Positions 11,462-23,037 of a stretch of 64,000 nucleotides of DNA are shown in pieces (positions within the stretch are counted from its first letter, which is position 1; the number at the start of each line of letters is the position of its first letter). The position numbers and the translations under genes were made by a program. The notes under the pieces were generated by a model, which was not told the origin of the DNA, did no database searches, and was given only the letters and a program-made list of their open reading frames with translations. The DNA is taken from the NCBI GenBank assembly GCA_023014335.1, contig JAECYW010000005.1, forward strand, positions 2,170,001 to 2,234,000, in the 5' to 3' direction. Source of the stretch: Galerina marginata (Eukaryota; Basidiomycota; Agaricomycetes; Agaricales; Galerinaceae).

Positions 11462-14106
11462 TTTCCGATTTTTACGACTAATTTATTGATTTGCGAAAAG
11501 TTAACCACCGCTGTATAAAGGAATCTTTTTTGTCAATGACGCTGGTCGAACGTTATCGTTATTTCATCATTGCAAGGAGTAAGATCCGAGGCACATTTAC
11601 TCTCCAAAATGGTGGTTTGACAGAGGCGACCCCAGGACACCCCGGAGGAAACAGTAAAATAAGTTTAATCCGCCACTGACAGGATTTGCAGTTTTCGACA
11701 CATCGACGGATCATATGTAAGTGCTCTGGCTGAATGTCAGATTAAGAAATTAGGAGAGTAAGGGTCGATAGAACGGGCGAGGATTCAAGCGATTCGCGAT
11801 TCTTCAGCTGTCAAGGGAGTTATCGGTGTTGCCAACTGCCTGACATGAGCATCGAGGAAAGAAACTAAATGCATTTGTGGCTCAATTGACGAGACGTCGG
11901 AGGCTCTGGATGGATGGATCAAATCCTCTACGAAAAGCGCTGTTGTTGGAACGTTGATAGATATCATACATCATTCGTTCTCTTGTCATTTTCCTGACGA
12001 AAACTGGAACAGGCGAGTCGTGTATTTATTCCCTTGGGTCTGGAGCGCTACAGGTCCTGAAAAAAAAAATGAAAAAAAAGTCATAAGTGGAAGGGACTGC
12101 TGTTGCTAAATTAATCTAAGGAACAGATTCACCCGAGTACGAGTAGTTCGGACAATGATAAAATTGGAAAGACCGATATATGTCAAACGACTGTGTAAAC
12201 AGTGGAGTTCGGGAAACTCAGGATTTCACAGATTCTTTTCGTTCTGGAAGGGTTGTAGCAACTCCCTGGTGTGTTCAAAATCCAGCAAGAAGGGTGGCCG
12301 GTGGGTATTGGAGCCTATCGAAACACCTTGTTCCACAGAGAAAAAATAGGGTCTGGTTCGCCCAAGCTGTAAGTTTTTGATCCCACACTCACAGCGGCGC
12401 ATCAGCAATTTGACGACTTACGGAAGGTAAACCGACGCCGACCATGCAGGCTCTAGAGCAATGTGAGACTGAACTGACGACGAGGCATCGCATCGAAATG
12501 CTTGGTTACGAGTGGGTACGTGCGTCCACGTCGGGTCGGTCAACGGATTTTTTCGTCATGGCTTGGGAAAGGGAAGGGAAAGTCACAGGCCAGCTGAAGC
12601 CATGCTTGTCAAGTTCGCAAAAGGTTCGATTAGAAAATCGGGCTTGCATTGAAAATGCCGATAACCCACTGCCGAGATGCCTTTAGGCATTTGTCGTGGG
12701 AGGAAGGGCCTGGAAGGCTATAAAATGCTCCAAAGAGCAAGTCAGATCCAAATCCTTGGCTAACATTTGAGTTCGCGTCTCTTGAGTTAACCGCTTATCC
12801 GCGTCTGAAAGGTGTGGTCCAATCAATCGGTATGTCCAAGGTTAGAACATATGAAGTACCCACAATCTGGCGGGAGAAAATCATCCGTGATGGCTGACCA
12901 CGTTGGCTTTTGGCGCTCAATCGGGTGAGAATTGTGACCAAGTGTTCTAGATGAAAAACGCGAGGTGTGTGCCTCTGATAAAAAAGGAAGTCTGATTCAT
13001 GGGTCCTCATCCTAAATTGCAAACAATACGGCTTCGGGTCTCCGAGATGTCCTTGATTAATTGGCGGTGTAAGTAAACGAAATTGTAGTGGAAAGAGGGG
13101 CCAAACAGTTCAATGATGCCAACTGTCAGCAAACAGTGAATCGGGAACTAGAAGTTTGGAATTGAATTTTGGCCATTGAAAGCACTGCTGGCGTCACGGA
13201 CCAGAGTCGATTGTGCCGTGTATGATGGTCATACACAATCGTGTGGTGTGCGCAGAGTAGCGCTCAGAACTTATCAAATGTGTCAAAACCTTTCTAGAAC
13301 GAGAGGAGGAACCAACGGCATCTTCATAAAACCGAATGCGACGAGAAAACAAGATGACCCGCCGCCGGCGCATGCGTGATTCGCGACGAAGAATGTCGAA
13401 GAGAATGCGTAAGGCGTTAAAAAAGATATCTCAAGAACTTCATTGAGTGACTGCTGCGGTACGCCTAAATCTGCGCGACATATGCTGGACATCCAACAGA
13501 GGGAACCAAAGCGGCCTGGACCAGAGTGACATAAAATGACACAGTGCCTGATCTCCCTAGAAAGTCAAATTAGTGATTAGTGTACAGTTCAATCCGAGGC
13601 TCCTTGAACAGTTAGCGAGAAGGAACAGGTGGGAGTTGTGGTTTTGGTTGTATGGGTCCGCCATACGTCTAAAGGTTCATGGAATCAGAACGATCAATTT
13701 TTCCTTGTTGAAATACATGGAGAGATGACTTACTCGAAGGCGATAGAACGCTCAACGTTCAGATCGGAGAAGGAGATTGACGCGTGAATCAGGATTAGCG
13801 CGACAGTGGGACGAAACCAGGAAAATAGCATAGAATTTGTGCACGACAACTTGCAGAGCTGATAACTTAAAGGAATGACGACACGATTAGCAGATGAAAA
13901 TTTTTGGAGGCAGGACGACGCGAAAGACAAAACGGGCAAGAAAAGAACAGCAGAAGAGAATGTGGATGACAAATTGCAATTAGAAACCAGCCTTGAAACC
14001 CGTCGCCTCGCTCCTTTTGATCCATATCCGCGCTACACACCACCATACATCCTTCCGTAAAATCCTCCTACGCTCATGTGAAGCCGTATTCTCATGAACA
14101 GCGATT
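11462..14106. other. gene-free stretch with one imperfect hairpin
   Basis: Only short ORFs on both strands, with no family motif and no consistent exon chain. Contains an A-rich run near 12060 and the inverted repeat listed separately at 13209. Nothing else is seen in it. Confidence 0.4.
13209..13240. repeat. imperfect inverted repeat
   Basis: GTGTATGA and TCATACAC flank a 3-base TGG loop. The outer GATT/AATC also pairs if a five-base bulge is allowed. It lies in gene-free DNA; no associated gene. Confidence 0.5.
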
Positions 14107-14786
14107 TTAGTCAAGACCAGCTGCTTTGGCTTCAGCATCAACGTCAAAGTTTTCCACGAGATCAGGAACATCGTCGTCATCATCCTCCTCAGCTCCACCG
14201 GCGTCAGCTGGCCTCTGCTGGCCTTGTTGGATAGCCTGGTACGACTCCGCCAGCTTGCGCAGCGATGCCAATGAATCAGGACCAAGTTGGTTCAAAATGC
14301 CAGGAACGAGCTCTGTGAGCTCTTTTACGTGACCAGTGCCGTAGATAGCGAAGGTATTGGCAGATACAGCGGCATGCACTAGAATTAATATCGATTTAGC
14401 AAATCCGGTTCGATTGATTGAAACCGACTCAAAATCACGTCGGTTTCAAGGTATCCTCACCTTTTGGTGCTGTGAAGTGAAGCACATTTCCGTCCTCTTG
14501 GAACATGTTAACTTCCTCAACGCCTGGAATCGGTTGGACGTTCAACTTCTTGAGGGCACCTTGCAGCTTTTTATCGTCTTGGGCCGCAGAAGGCTTGGTT
14601 TTCCGCACAATTTTTCGGCGCACAGTTCCCTTTCCACCTAGAAACCATAAAATCGCGAGGAACAGCATAGGTTGAGTACGCCGGCGCGACAGACACGGCA
14701 GTGAGGAGTGCGTGTCCCAAGTAAAGCTCACCGATCCTGTTAGCCGCCGCTGCAGCTTGTAGTTTTGCCAATTTTGCGGGGTCCAT
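14107..14786 (-). CDS. EGD1: nascent polypeptide-associated complex subunit beta
   Basis: Beta subunit of NAC, the ribosome-bound heterodimer (with NAC-alpha) that contacts nascent chains at the tunnel exit. Three exons: 14786-14732, 14637-14461 and 14378-14107. Start [20 protein letters not shown], then the ribosome-binding motif [10 protein letters not shown]. The NAC domain follows ([20 protein letters not shown], then [15 protein letters not shown], then [16 protein letters not shown] and [13 protein letters not shown]). The tail is acidic and disordered ([16 protein letters not shown]). The reconstructed length of about 167 residues fits the family. Both introns have GTGAG donors. The gene is divergent from a GNAT acetyltransferase whose ATG is 178 bases away. 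Confidence 0.97.
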
Positions 14787-14964
14787 GGTCGTTGAGGTCG
14801 TGGATCGGGGTAACCTGTGGACTGAGCAAAAGGTTATGGCCGTTGTCAGACGTGATGAGGATGAAAAGTGCAATTAAGGTTTGGACAAACATATACATAC
14901 AAAGCATTTAAATTCAGCCACCGCTTACGACCAAGCGTAGAGCTGGTCCGCTTTTATATCTCAA
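14787..14964. promoter_or_regulatory. bidirectional promoter region, NAC-beta / GNAT
   Basis: The 178 bases between the two divergent start codons must contain both promoters and 5' leaders. No certain TATA or CCAAT element could be assigned. Confidence 0.45.
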
Positions 14965-15938
14965 ATGGCTCCAGCCTTTCATATTAGAGAGGCAACTGCA
15001 GACGATGTGGTACGGATAATATACACCGTTCGATTTATATCTATGGCTGATTTTTGCGGTTCTCCAGGACATCATCTTGCAATTGATCATCGATCTTGTG
15101 AGTCGTATTTCCAGAAATCGTGATTGCGGCGCATTTTATCATAAACCAAATTAAATCATAATATCCTTGTGTAGGCTACGTATGAAAAGGAACCTGAGTC
15201 GGTCAAGGCTACCCCAGAACTTGTACGTTGAATATTCCTGGGGGCGCTCCATCTAATCAATGGAGCAGCTTCGCAAAAATCTGTTTGAAACGCCGTATGC
15301 TCATGCTCTCCTGGCGTTTACCGGGAACGTTGAGACTCCAGCCGACTGCCAACCCATTGGTTTAGCTCTATATTTCTTCAATTATTCCACATGGACAGGA
15401 AGACCAGGTCTATATGTAAGTGCTTCGCAAATATATTCTGACTCTGTAAATTAGACGGAGGTTTTACGAGTACCTCTTGTATCACCGGTATTCCATACTA
15501 ACTGACATTTTGTGTAACTCAAGCTTGAAGACCTGTATGTGAAGCCTGAGCATAGGTCGCTAGGTGTCGGCAAGGCTTTCTTCGGCCAGCTGGGAAAGAT
15601 CGCGCAGGAGAAGGTAACTTGTCCCCTTTGACTTGACGTCCTCCACATAGACATCCGAGGAAATCCTAAAAGCTGAAGCTGTATACTGACTTTATTTTTT
15701 CACGTGTGAAGAATTGTGCTAGACTCGACTGGTCCGTCCTCAAGGTGAGTTTATTTTGTGGGCAACGAAACATGAGGAGATCGGTGAAGCATTCTTTTTG
15801 TAATCCTTCCTGGCAACGCAGTGGAATCAGCCTTCCATCGAATTTTACGAGAAACGGCTCGGCGCGAAGCCCATGTCTGAATGGATGGGCATGAGGCTTG
15901 AAGAAGAGGGCATAGACGATCTCAAGAAGTTTCTGTAA
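14965..15938 (+). CDS. GNAT-family diamine/polyamine-type N-acetyltransferase
   Basis: Transfers acetyl from acetyl-CoA to an amine. The sequence order resembles eukaryotic SSAT-like (spermidine/spermine) acetyltransferases, but the substrate is inferred. About seven short exons: MAPAFHIREATADDV; DIILQLIIDL; ATYEKEPESVKATPEL; a longer one with ETPYAHALLAFTG and ALYFFNYSTWTGRPGLY; LEDLYVKPEHRSLGVGKAFF; NCARLDWSVLK; and the last with WNQPSIEFYEKRLGAKPMSEW ending at 15938. The acetyl-CoA loop is visible as HRSLGVGKAF (R-x-x-G-x-G/A class). The block FNYSTWTGRPGLYLEDLYV is typical of the diamine acetyltransferase branch. Total length is about 170 residues, normal for SSAT. No targeting sequence is seen, so cytosolic is likely. 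Confidence 0.9.
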
Positions 15939-16106
15939 ACAATTCTACGCGGCGAACTCAGGAGCATAGGGCAAACCAAGGACCATTGTATAAACACAAT
16001 TTATACCCTTGAACTAAGAGCTTCTTAAAATCCGGGCTCAAGTGTCACGAATTCCAATGGGTATTTTGGTACGTATATTTCTATGAACTCTGGTTCAGCG
16101 CCATAA

Positions 16107-16897
16107 TTAAACACCATCGTAACTTGCACCTCCGGCCTATGAAAGGGGGTAGAGACTCGCGTTAGATTGCTATCTACTGAGCAGACGAGTAGATACACAC
16201 CTTCCGCAGCCGTACAACAATCGGATCCTCGTTGAGGTCGTCTTTCTCGCGGGCGGCAACTTCAATGGAGAAGACCCGAAGCACGCTCTTGACATCGGCA
16301 GAATGTACGGAGATCTATGAGGAGCAGGGGGGTGTCAGCATCGAGTGAGGATCGCTGTGGGAACCACACGGCGAATGGACGGGATGAGATGTCTCGGGAC
16401 AATATGCACCTTGGCCTTCCTCATTACTTTACAATTTGGCCCTATCCACACCTGTCATGGAAGATTGGCGATATTATTTGGGGTATAAGCGATGCGAATC
16501 TCATCGCAATAGCAAATCAGACACGGACCACGAGTATAAACTTCTCGCGCGTCGACTCCTTGTCGTTAGAGTAGGAGACACGGACATAAGCGTACGAGGC
16601 TTTAGAGTCCTGTAGCGCTTCCCTGAGCTCTGATAAGCCACCTGTACCCGTTTGCGAGAGCTTTAGCTTGTCGGATCGGTCGGACTCGTAATCAAGCAAC
16701 ATCCAATTCGTATCAGACTTGTCATTACGAACTTCGAGGTAAGCTGTACATAGAAATAGTCAGATCGTTGCTATAGAAAACCACATACAACACGCCAGAA
16801 AGAATTGCGCCGGCCAATATTCGAGAGAACCCGCGACAAAAGGGTTGGAAGCTGGCAACCGACCTTCGTTAATGCTGGGTTCCGTGAGGTCAGCCAT
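16107..16897 (-). CDS. coactosin-like ADF-homology actin-binding protein
   Basis: ADF-H domain protein of the coactosin branch, expected to bind F-actin without severing it. The first exon (16897-16864) is MADLTEPSINE. The second starts at 16743 with AYLEVRNDKSDTNWMLLDYE and continues LSQTGTGGLSELREALQDS and SYAYVRVSYSND to EKFILV. Later exons give WIGPNCKVMRKAK, SVHSADVKSVLRVFSIEVAA and finally AGGASYDGV before the stop at 16107. About 140 residues, normal for coactosin. The donor after EKFILV is weak (GTCCGT, or GTGGTC three bases earlier), so one Val is uncertain. Divergent from RRG9, with start codons 226 bases apart. Confidence 0.9.
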
Positions 16898-17123
16898 TCC
16901 AAGAGTTTCTTTGGAGACCTTATCGACAAAAATGAGCCAAATTCCTAAAGATAAACGCAAAAGAACGAAAGAGAAATAAGGAAAGCGCGGGGTATGCTGG
17001 TCAAGGGGGTAACTGTAAAGTATCCCCTGTAACGACGGAAATGGACTTGGGCGGCTTTTTCCGGTCACATGACCGTCGACTTTGAGGAGTTTTCGCGGAT
17101 TGTTTTGCTTTTCTCCTCCGTTC
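16898..17123. promoter_or_regulatory. bidirectional promoter region, coactosin / RRG9
   Basis: 226 bases separate two divergent start codons. No element could be assigned with confidence. Confidence 0.4.
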
Positions 17124-17795
17124 ATGGCGTCTTGGCTGCGATTGCCAGGGATTCACCAAGTATGCCCCAGAGGCGCCGCTTTTCGATATTACAGTGAAAC
17201 TCCATTCCAGAGAGCCACGAACAAGTGGCAGCTCGGGGGCATTCCGAAACCCAGGTCGATTCTCGACGATGATGACGCCGTTATAGACTTGTCAGAAGAC
17301 AACGAGGCCGTCAACGGATCGAATCCGAATACACCTCCAATTCATCTCCGAAAACCCTCTGGAAAGCCAACACCTCACGAATACAAGGCCCATCGGGAGA
17401 CTATGCGGAAAGCCTTCCCAGACGGATGGTCACCTCCGCGCAAGCTATCTCGCGAAGCCATGGACGCACTTCGCCAGCTGAATCGAATAGAACCCGAGAC
17501 ATGCACCACCGCTGTCCTAGCGGACAAGTTCAAGATCAGTCCAGAGGCTGTGCGGCGAATTTTGAAGAGCAAATGGGAGCCAAGCGCCGAGAAGCGAACG
17601 AGGCTGGCTATCAAGGAGAGGGAACAGAAGCAGGTACTCCTGAAAGAGAGGATGGCCAGGGAGCAGGAAGAAACTGCAAACTTGCAGGAGTTGCAGAAAA
17701 TGCTCCGCAGGGACAGATATATCAATCGGAAGGGCGATTCGGATCCTCCAGACCAACGCGGCCTAGGAGCTAGAGACACCTTTACGTTTCAATAA
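17124..17795 (+). CDS. RRG9: RRG9/neugrin-like mitochondrial protein
   Basis: Family required for mitochondrial genome expression and respiratory growth. A single exon of 223 residues starting MASWLRLPGIHQVCPRGAAF, an Arg-containing N-terminus poor in acidic residues that fits a mitochondrial presequence (inference). A disordered acidic linker follows. The diagnostic core is at about residues 100-165: WSPPRKLSREAMDALRQL, then TTAVLADKFKISPEAVRR and ILKSKWEP, which is the Rrg9/neugrin helix-turn-helix-like block. The C-terminal tail is a charged helix rich in Lys, Glu and Arg. The ATG at 17124 is chosen because it starts the presequence; an upstream in-frame ATG at 17082 adds 14 residues and lies within the shared promoter. 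Confidence 0.9.
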   Translation: MASWLRLPGIHQVCPRGAAFRYYSETPFQRATNKWQLGGIPKPRSILDDDDAVIDLSEDNEAVNGSNPNTPPIHLRKPSGKPTPHEYKAHRETMRKAFPDGWSPPRKLSREAMDALRQLNRIEPETCTTAVLADKFKISPEAVRRILKSKWEPSAEKRTRLAIKEREQKQVLLKERMAREQEETANLQELQKMLRRDRYINRKGDSDPPDQRGLGARDTFTFQ

Positions 17796-18416
17796 TCTTT
17801 GCCCCACCCATTCAAGGCTAGTGCACCTCGCTTCCGCACACGACCGCAGCCGTCCCGCGAATCGTCGGTTTCCACTCTATCGTCATTGAAGGTCCACGAG
17901 CACATATTACGTAGATCCCTGTTCCCTGTGTTTAGGCATCTCGCTCCGATGCCGACTTGGACTCGGATCGGACGCTCAAGAGATCCAATTGGCGTACTAA
18001 GAGTTCACTGTTGCATATTGAATATCTCTACATATATACAATACAGAGGTACATAGCATCTATCTGGGTTGTAGGTCGAGTTACAAGGAGGCGCAGTCAA
18101 GCCTTTTCGGTCGGTGTGCTACATCTAGTAATACATATACCATAATGTGTTACGCGTACCTCGGTACGAGGATAGATATAGTTATAAATACCTAAGTTTC
18201 CCCGTCCATGGCCCTGTGCATTGGAAAACATTGTGATTGCGGATGATAGATAACGAAGGAGAATAAAAAGCTCGTGAGTGACGAAAGGTCAATCAACAAC
18301 AAAAAATGAAAAGGATGAAAGGAAATGCGCCAAAAAAAATATGAATAAAAGAGCTTGATGTTCCAAGAAAGAGCAAGATGCGACGGAGATGCGACGGAAA
18401 GATGGGATTGTCCAGT
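17796..18416. other. convergent intergenic region
   Basis: Lies between the 3' ends of RRG9 and the P450. AT-rich with several tata/taata runs (18010-18060, 18120-18190). No coding frame is supported; probably two 3' UTRs. Confidence 0.4.
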
Positions 18417-20440
18417 TTAAAGTTGCACAGAAGTCCTTTCGTATTTCATTTTGAAGGAGTCAATGGGTGGTCGACAGAGAAGAATGTCGTTCCAATTCGG
18501 AACGGGCAGAGGGTTGGATGGCTCGCCAAATCGATCGACGACAGAATGTCGGAAGCCAAGAACGAACATGGCAGTCACCAGTTTTAGCTCGACTTTCGCG
18601 AGGCGTGTTCCAAGACAAACAGTCTTGCCTGTTAGATACCCAAAAAGAATAGAAGACGAATGGTGAATACTATAATCCGCAGGAGAAAAAAGGAAAGTAC
18701 GAACCACCACCCCAGCCGACATAACTAAAGGGAACGTGGTCGGGTTGTTTTCGTCCAGGGTCGAATTTCCAAGGATCGGGGTACAGCTCCGGGTCGAGAT
18801 GAACATCACTAAAGGGATATATGACATAGGCTCCAGTTGGAATTATTTTGTTGTTAATATATAGTTCAGGTCCGAGATTGCGCCTCATAGCAGTATGAGG
18901 TTGCGCGACGCGGCTTGTCTCCCGAATGAGAGCATCTAAAACGGGCGTCTCATTCTCCCAAACCTCCAGCGGAATGGTGCTGAGCCGGGCCGAGAGAGAC
19001 GATGTCGATGAAGGAGAAATTGGAGAAGCAGGGCTTTCTTTCGTTGGAGAACTGTCGGGAGAATAACATCTTGACGCAAGTAGAGATTCAACTTCCGCTG
19101 CCGCCTTCGATCTCCACTCTGGGTGACCTCCGAGGTAGGTCATCAACCATGAGGCTGTTTAGTCGGTGGTTCAGTGTCAGCAAACGAAAATCCTGAAATC
19201 TCGGCGAAGACGTGGAATACTGACCTGTCGTACCAGTAGCTCTGGCCCCGGCAATCAACAGTCCCATGATGAACTGTACACATGGAAATTTAGCACTTGA
19301 ACTCAATGGTGGGAACACCGCCGATCGGATTTTTAGAAACTTACCCCCACGACCACAAGTTTTTCGTCTGCAGAATCCAGAAGCATCTGGAGAGTGTCAT
19401 TCCGCGAAATCCCGCTGCTTTCTCTGGAATTGATCGCTTTGATGACGATGTCATAAATTTCTTTCGTGGCCCACAGCTTCTTTATCATCGCGGGTGTGGG
19501 AAGCCATGGCACAAGGACAGTCGCCGGTGTCGTACCAGTGTCCAGTGTATCGTAGAGTACCTTAAGGCGTGCGACGAGAGCAGGGTCATCGGATATCTCA
19601 ACACAGGTGAGGCTGCGGATGGTCAATTGAAAGATAAGCTGTGTCCCAAGTAAAGCTCAGCATGTGAAAGCAGCGACAAAAAATTTAGGCGAGCCCACTG
19701 ACCTCATAGACGTTTTCAAAAGGATCGAATTTCCCTGACGACCCCCAGCTCTCCATCACTCGTCTAGTATCCTCAACGAGGTACGGAATTACTTGAGAAC
19801 GAATAGGCGGTAAGTAGGATTGACAGCAATCATGGGGCGGGGTACATACATGATGACAGGGGCGCGTTCCTTTGAACATTGGCGAGTCGTTTGTGAATGA
19901 GGGATATCCTCCGTGTTTGCAGGTCGGAAGTTACACCTTTCACCATGGGAATCTGGAAACGACCAAGAAGGATTAATGAAAAAGTAACAGGAATAGGCAG
20001 CTGAAGGAATAATCACAGCTCCAGAGAGAATTTTGAACCCTTCGGTCAGATCCAGACCTTTGGCTGTAAAGAAAGTCTGTCTCGCGTTCTCGCCGGAGAC
20101 GACAACAACTGTGTTCTGGAAGAATACGAAAGAAAAAATAATTAGTTACGACACCGTGTATTATTTCAGAACGTACCCGTAATAGCTTGAACTGAAAGAC
20201 ACTTTGGCCAGTAGCATGAAAGCCCCAATTGAGAAAATCGTATCGTTTGCGAAAGAAAGGTACGATGTGGAAGAGGGAGTAGCCCGGTAAATATGTTGGT
20301 GCATCAACGCCTTCTTTTTGCAAGGCAGAGGTAATGAAAACGATAGCAAGAAACGCTATAACGGCGACCGTGAATTGAGTTGCGAACCCCGCGGAGAGAA
20401 AGGCGGTGGCCGCAGACTGCAGGCCTACAGTGTAAGGCAT
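18417..20440 (-). CDS. cytochrome P450 monooxygenase
   Basis: Membrane-anchored microsomal P450; substrate unknown. The N-terminal anchor is FTVAVIAFLAIVFITSAL, and DAPTYLPGYSLFHIVPFF follows. Later exons give VVSGENARQTFFTAKG (near 20100), HKRLANVQ-type helix C region (near 19890), and LVPWLPTPAMIKKLW (near 19500). The I-helix is FIMGLLIAGARATGTT (near 19270). The K-helix is LDALIRETSRV with the E-x-x-R pair, then YPFSDVHLDPELYPDPWKFD. The haem region reads YVGWGGG, an intron, KTVCLGTRLAKVELK, with Cys as the ligand. The family usually has Arg-His two and three residues before the Cys position; here it is Lys-Thr. The end at 18417 follows MKYERTSVQL. Layout resembles the CYP51-like/CYP6001-type fold class; the family number cannot be given. 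At least eight short introns. Confidence 0.9.
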
Positions 20441-21719
20441 GGCAAGGAGAATTGAGAGACGAGGAGAAATTTCGGTAGAGAGAGCCTTCGAACGCGTGAG
20501 CGAGGTATAATATGTTTAGGTCCAGCCGGGGTATATCGATACCAATCGAAGAGCGCCATTTTATACCCCTGGTGCACCACTGGCACGCAACCCGCACGAA
20601 AGGAAAATCATAGATTGTCATCGGTCTCCGGCAAAACCATGCATCTCATTTCGGTCATGCAGCTGTTACGGAAGCGGAATCGATATTCTTCTTGCCAATC
20701 GGGCAGGGGGTCGAGAATCTTGTGGCGTCCTGGACCTCCATTATTCTTTTTTCGTTTTATTTATCGCTTTGGGATCTATGGTTATTTCGAAAGAGGTCGG
20801 TCCCGAAATGAATGCAACAGGTCACACCTCCGGAAAGTTACAAAATCTCATCCACTGCTTCTTAATACACGTGCTGCTGAGCCGCTTGTCAGTGGTTCGT
20901 GCCCATAAGCTGCAGTTCCTCCAGACCGTTGCCGTCGAGTTGCGTTTCACCCCATTTCAGTATCTCGTTCTCCGGATTCGAGCGACGTTTTCTGGGTAAA
21001 TTCTCCTCAGACCCTGGGCACGCTGTCGTCTGTGCGCCCGGGATTTTTTTTCGTTTAAAAGGTTCTCTGCTGGCAATAACGGTCCCTTACACTGCAACTG
21101 TTTCCGCGAACGGCAAACTTACAAACTGGGATGGATCGCAGATTGTGCGTGGATCTTTGTCGACAGATCCCGATCGGGAAAACTCTCCCTTATTACGGTG
21201 ATGACTTGTTGAGTTTGTTGGTACTGATTGATGTAGACACACGAAGGTTATCGTCTATGTATAAACATTATTTAGCCAGGGATACAGCACGATGTTGAAA
21301 AATGCTACACACATAGCAGGTCCCACGTCGTAGCGCGCCTTGATCCTCGACACGTCGTTGCGCGCCGAGAGGCTGTGTGTCAACATTCGTCTAAAACTGG
21401 CAGACGGAGCATTTCACGGTGGAAAAAGAACCATCGTGCGAGAGGCGCCGGTCACAGGACTTACTCATCATGAAGCTGGCTCCCAATATTCCGTCCAAGA
21501 TCTATCTTCTTTAATTTTTTCTACTGAGCAAGCGGAACATGCATGTATTTCTGTATGATCGTAATTCTCCCCAAATGACTTTCCTGAGATGAGGCACAAA
21601 AGCATCAAAAGACTGTTCTCTCTAAAAGTGTAAGCGCCAGGGACGTTGCTTACCAGGGCCAAAGATGATGAGATGATCCTTTTAAGAAAATGGTCTTTGT
21701 AAATCTTCGGCGTGCCTGA
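20441..21719. other. gene-free stretch
   Basis: Only short ORFs without motifs on either strand. Includes the P450 5' region and the PAQR 3' region. Confidence 0.35.
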
Positions 21720-23037
21720 CTATTTTCCACAAACTGGCTGGGATATTCGGTATCGCAGGCTCGTAAGTACACCCTGGTAATGCGCGTATGCCGCCAAAAC
21801 GACGCAGGTGTGGAAAAGTTGATGTGACGCAAGGAAGAAATCGAAACGACCAGGAGAAAGCCGCTCCGGGATGCGGTTAGCACTAAATCAAATTGAAGTG
21901 ACGCAATGATCAGACTCCATTAATAGGACGGAGGGGCAGATCGTCTCGGAGATCATGGGGAATAGACGAAACGAGGCAAAATGGATTTCACATACTAAAG
22001 CAACGCGCCGCCAATATACAGCGCACCTGAAGTCAACAGCCAGTCAACACCCATTTCCGCGACCAATTCGTGGAAGCCATGAGTCAGAAACATCTGCGTT
22101 AGTGGGACAATGGCACACAGCCCAAGGCCGATAAAAACAATCGTGCGGGCTCCCCGGTGCGTAGGTTTAGCGTATTCCGGGTCGAGGACAATATAGGCAG
22201 CTCCTTCATAAGATTAAGTCACCATGGTGATGAGTAGAAGAGAGAGGCGATCATGATCAAGAAGTAACATACCTAGGCCCGCCAGCGTCATTGTCGTGAG
22301 ATAGAGTTTTTGAATATTAGGCTGGCAGAAGAAGCCGTAGTAGATTGAAGGATAGAACGACCCAACAATGAGGAGAATAATCCCAGAGTAGTCAAATGCA
22401 TGATAATGCGAGGCAATCTAAATATTTTTTAGCAAAAGAGATATGACAAACATGCTGATACCGAACCTCTTTGGAATGACAGCCAGAGGTATGGTAGAAA
22501 GCGCTTGCCGCGAGGCACAGTGTTGCGGACAACAGGAATATGCCAATCACTGCAGCGTCCTTCCATGTCGTAAGTTCATGCAGCTCGACGTAGGCAGGGT
22601 AGAAAGTCGCCAAAAAATAAATGAAGAGGGCGGATCCCCAGAGGTGACTGTGGATGTTGACTGGCAAAAGCTTAGTCTCGCGTAAAGACATGAGGAGGTT
22701 AGGAGAAGATACCTGTCTCGTTATGCAAGTCTGTGGTTGTGGTGAGAGGAAAGGCGCAAGAGAAAATGCGAAGCTCGTACACGCAAAGACGGATGAAAAG
22801 CAACCTCGCCAGTTGTATTGTGGCCTGCATTTCATAGTTTCAGTCGTGGCCCGACGGCAAAAGGTGAAACTCTCACCGCCTGTATCCAAGCAAGATATAC
22901 TCATTATCTTTTTGCCAATCTTCGAGCTCATCCCAGTGTAGAGTTTTAGATATCACTTTTTCATCAGAACGACCTGTGAGGTTGGCCGCACCAGAGTCGC
23001 CAACGTTTCGCCGAGTAAGAGTCCTTTGGGAGTCCAT
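21720..23037 (-). CDS. PAQR / haemolysin-III family (adiponectin-receptor-like) membrane protein
   Basis: Seven-TM-type membrane protein of the AdipoR/Izh group, linked in fungi to lipid and zinc metabolism. Start MDSQRTLTRRNVGDSG, cytosolic helix LHWDELEDWQKDNEYIL, then SSVFA. An 18-base exon at 22713-22730 encodes the conserved LHNET and connects to VNIHSHLWGSALF. TM blocks follow: ALFIYFLATFYPAYV, AAVIGIFLLSATLCLAASAF, then IASHYHAFDYSGIILLIVGS, YIVLDPEYAKPTHRGAR, TIVFIGLGLCAIVPL and FFLASHQLFHTCVVLAAYAH. The metal-binding residues of the family are visible: His in SAFYHTSGCHS, Asp in HAFDYSG, and the ASHQLFH motif. The stop at 21720 follows SQPVCGK. Total about 300 residues. The exons join in frame at every junction checked. 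Confidence 0.93.
22713..22730 (-). other. 18-base microexon of the PAQR gene
   Basis: Flanked by a consensus CACAG acceptor and a GTATCT donor. It adds two bases, five codons and one base, restoring the invariant LHNETVNIH block; without it the family motif is broken. Confidence 0.8.

Noticed and set aside
12155..12686. Overlapping short plus-strand ORFs
   Set aside because: No splice chain, no motif; all three frames are similarly open by chance.
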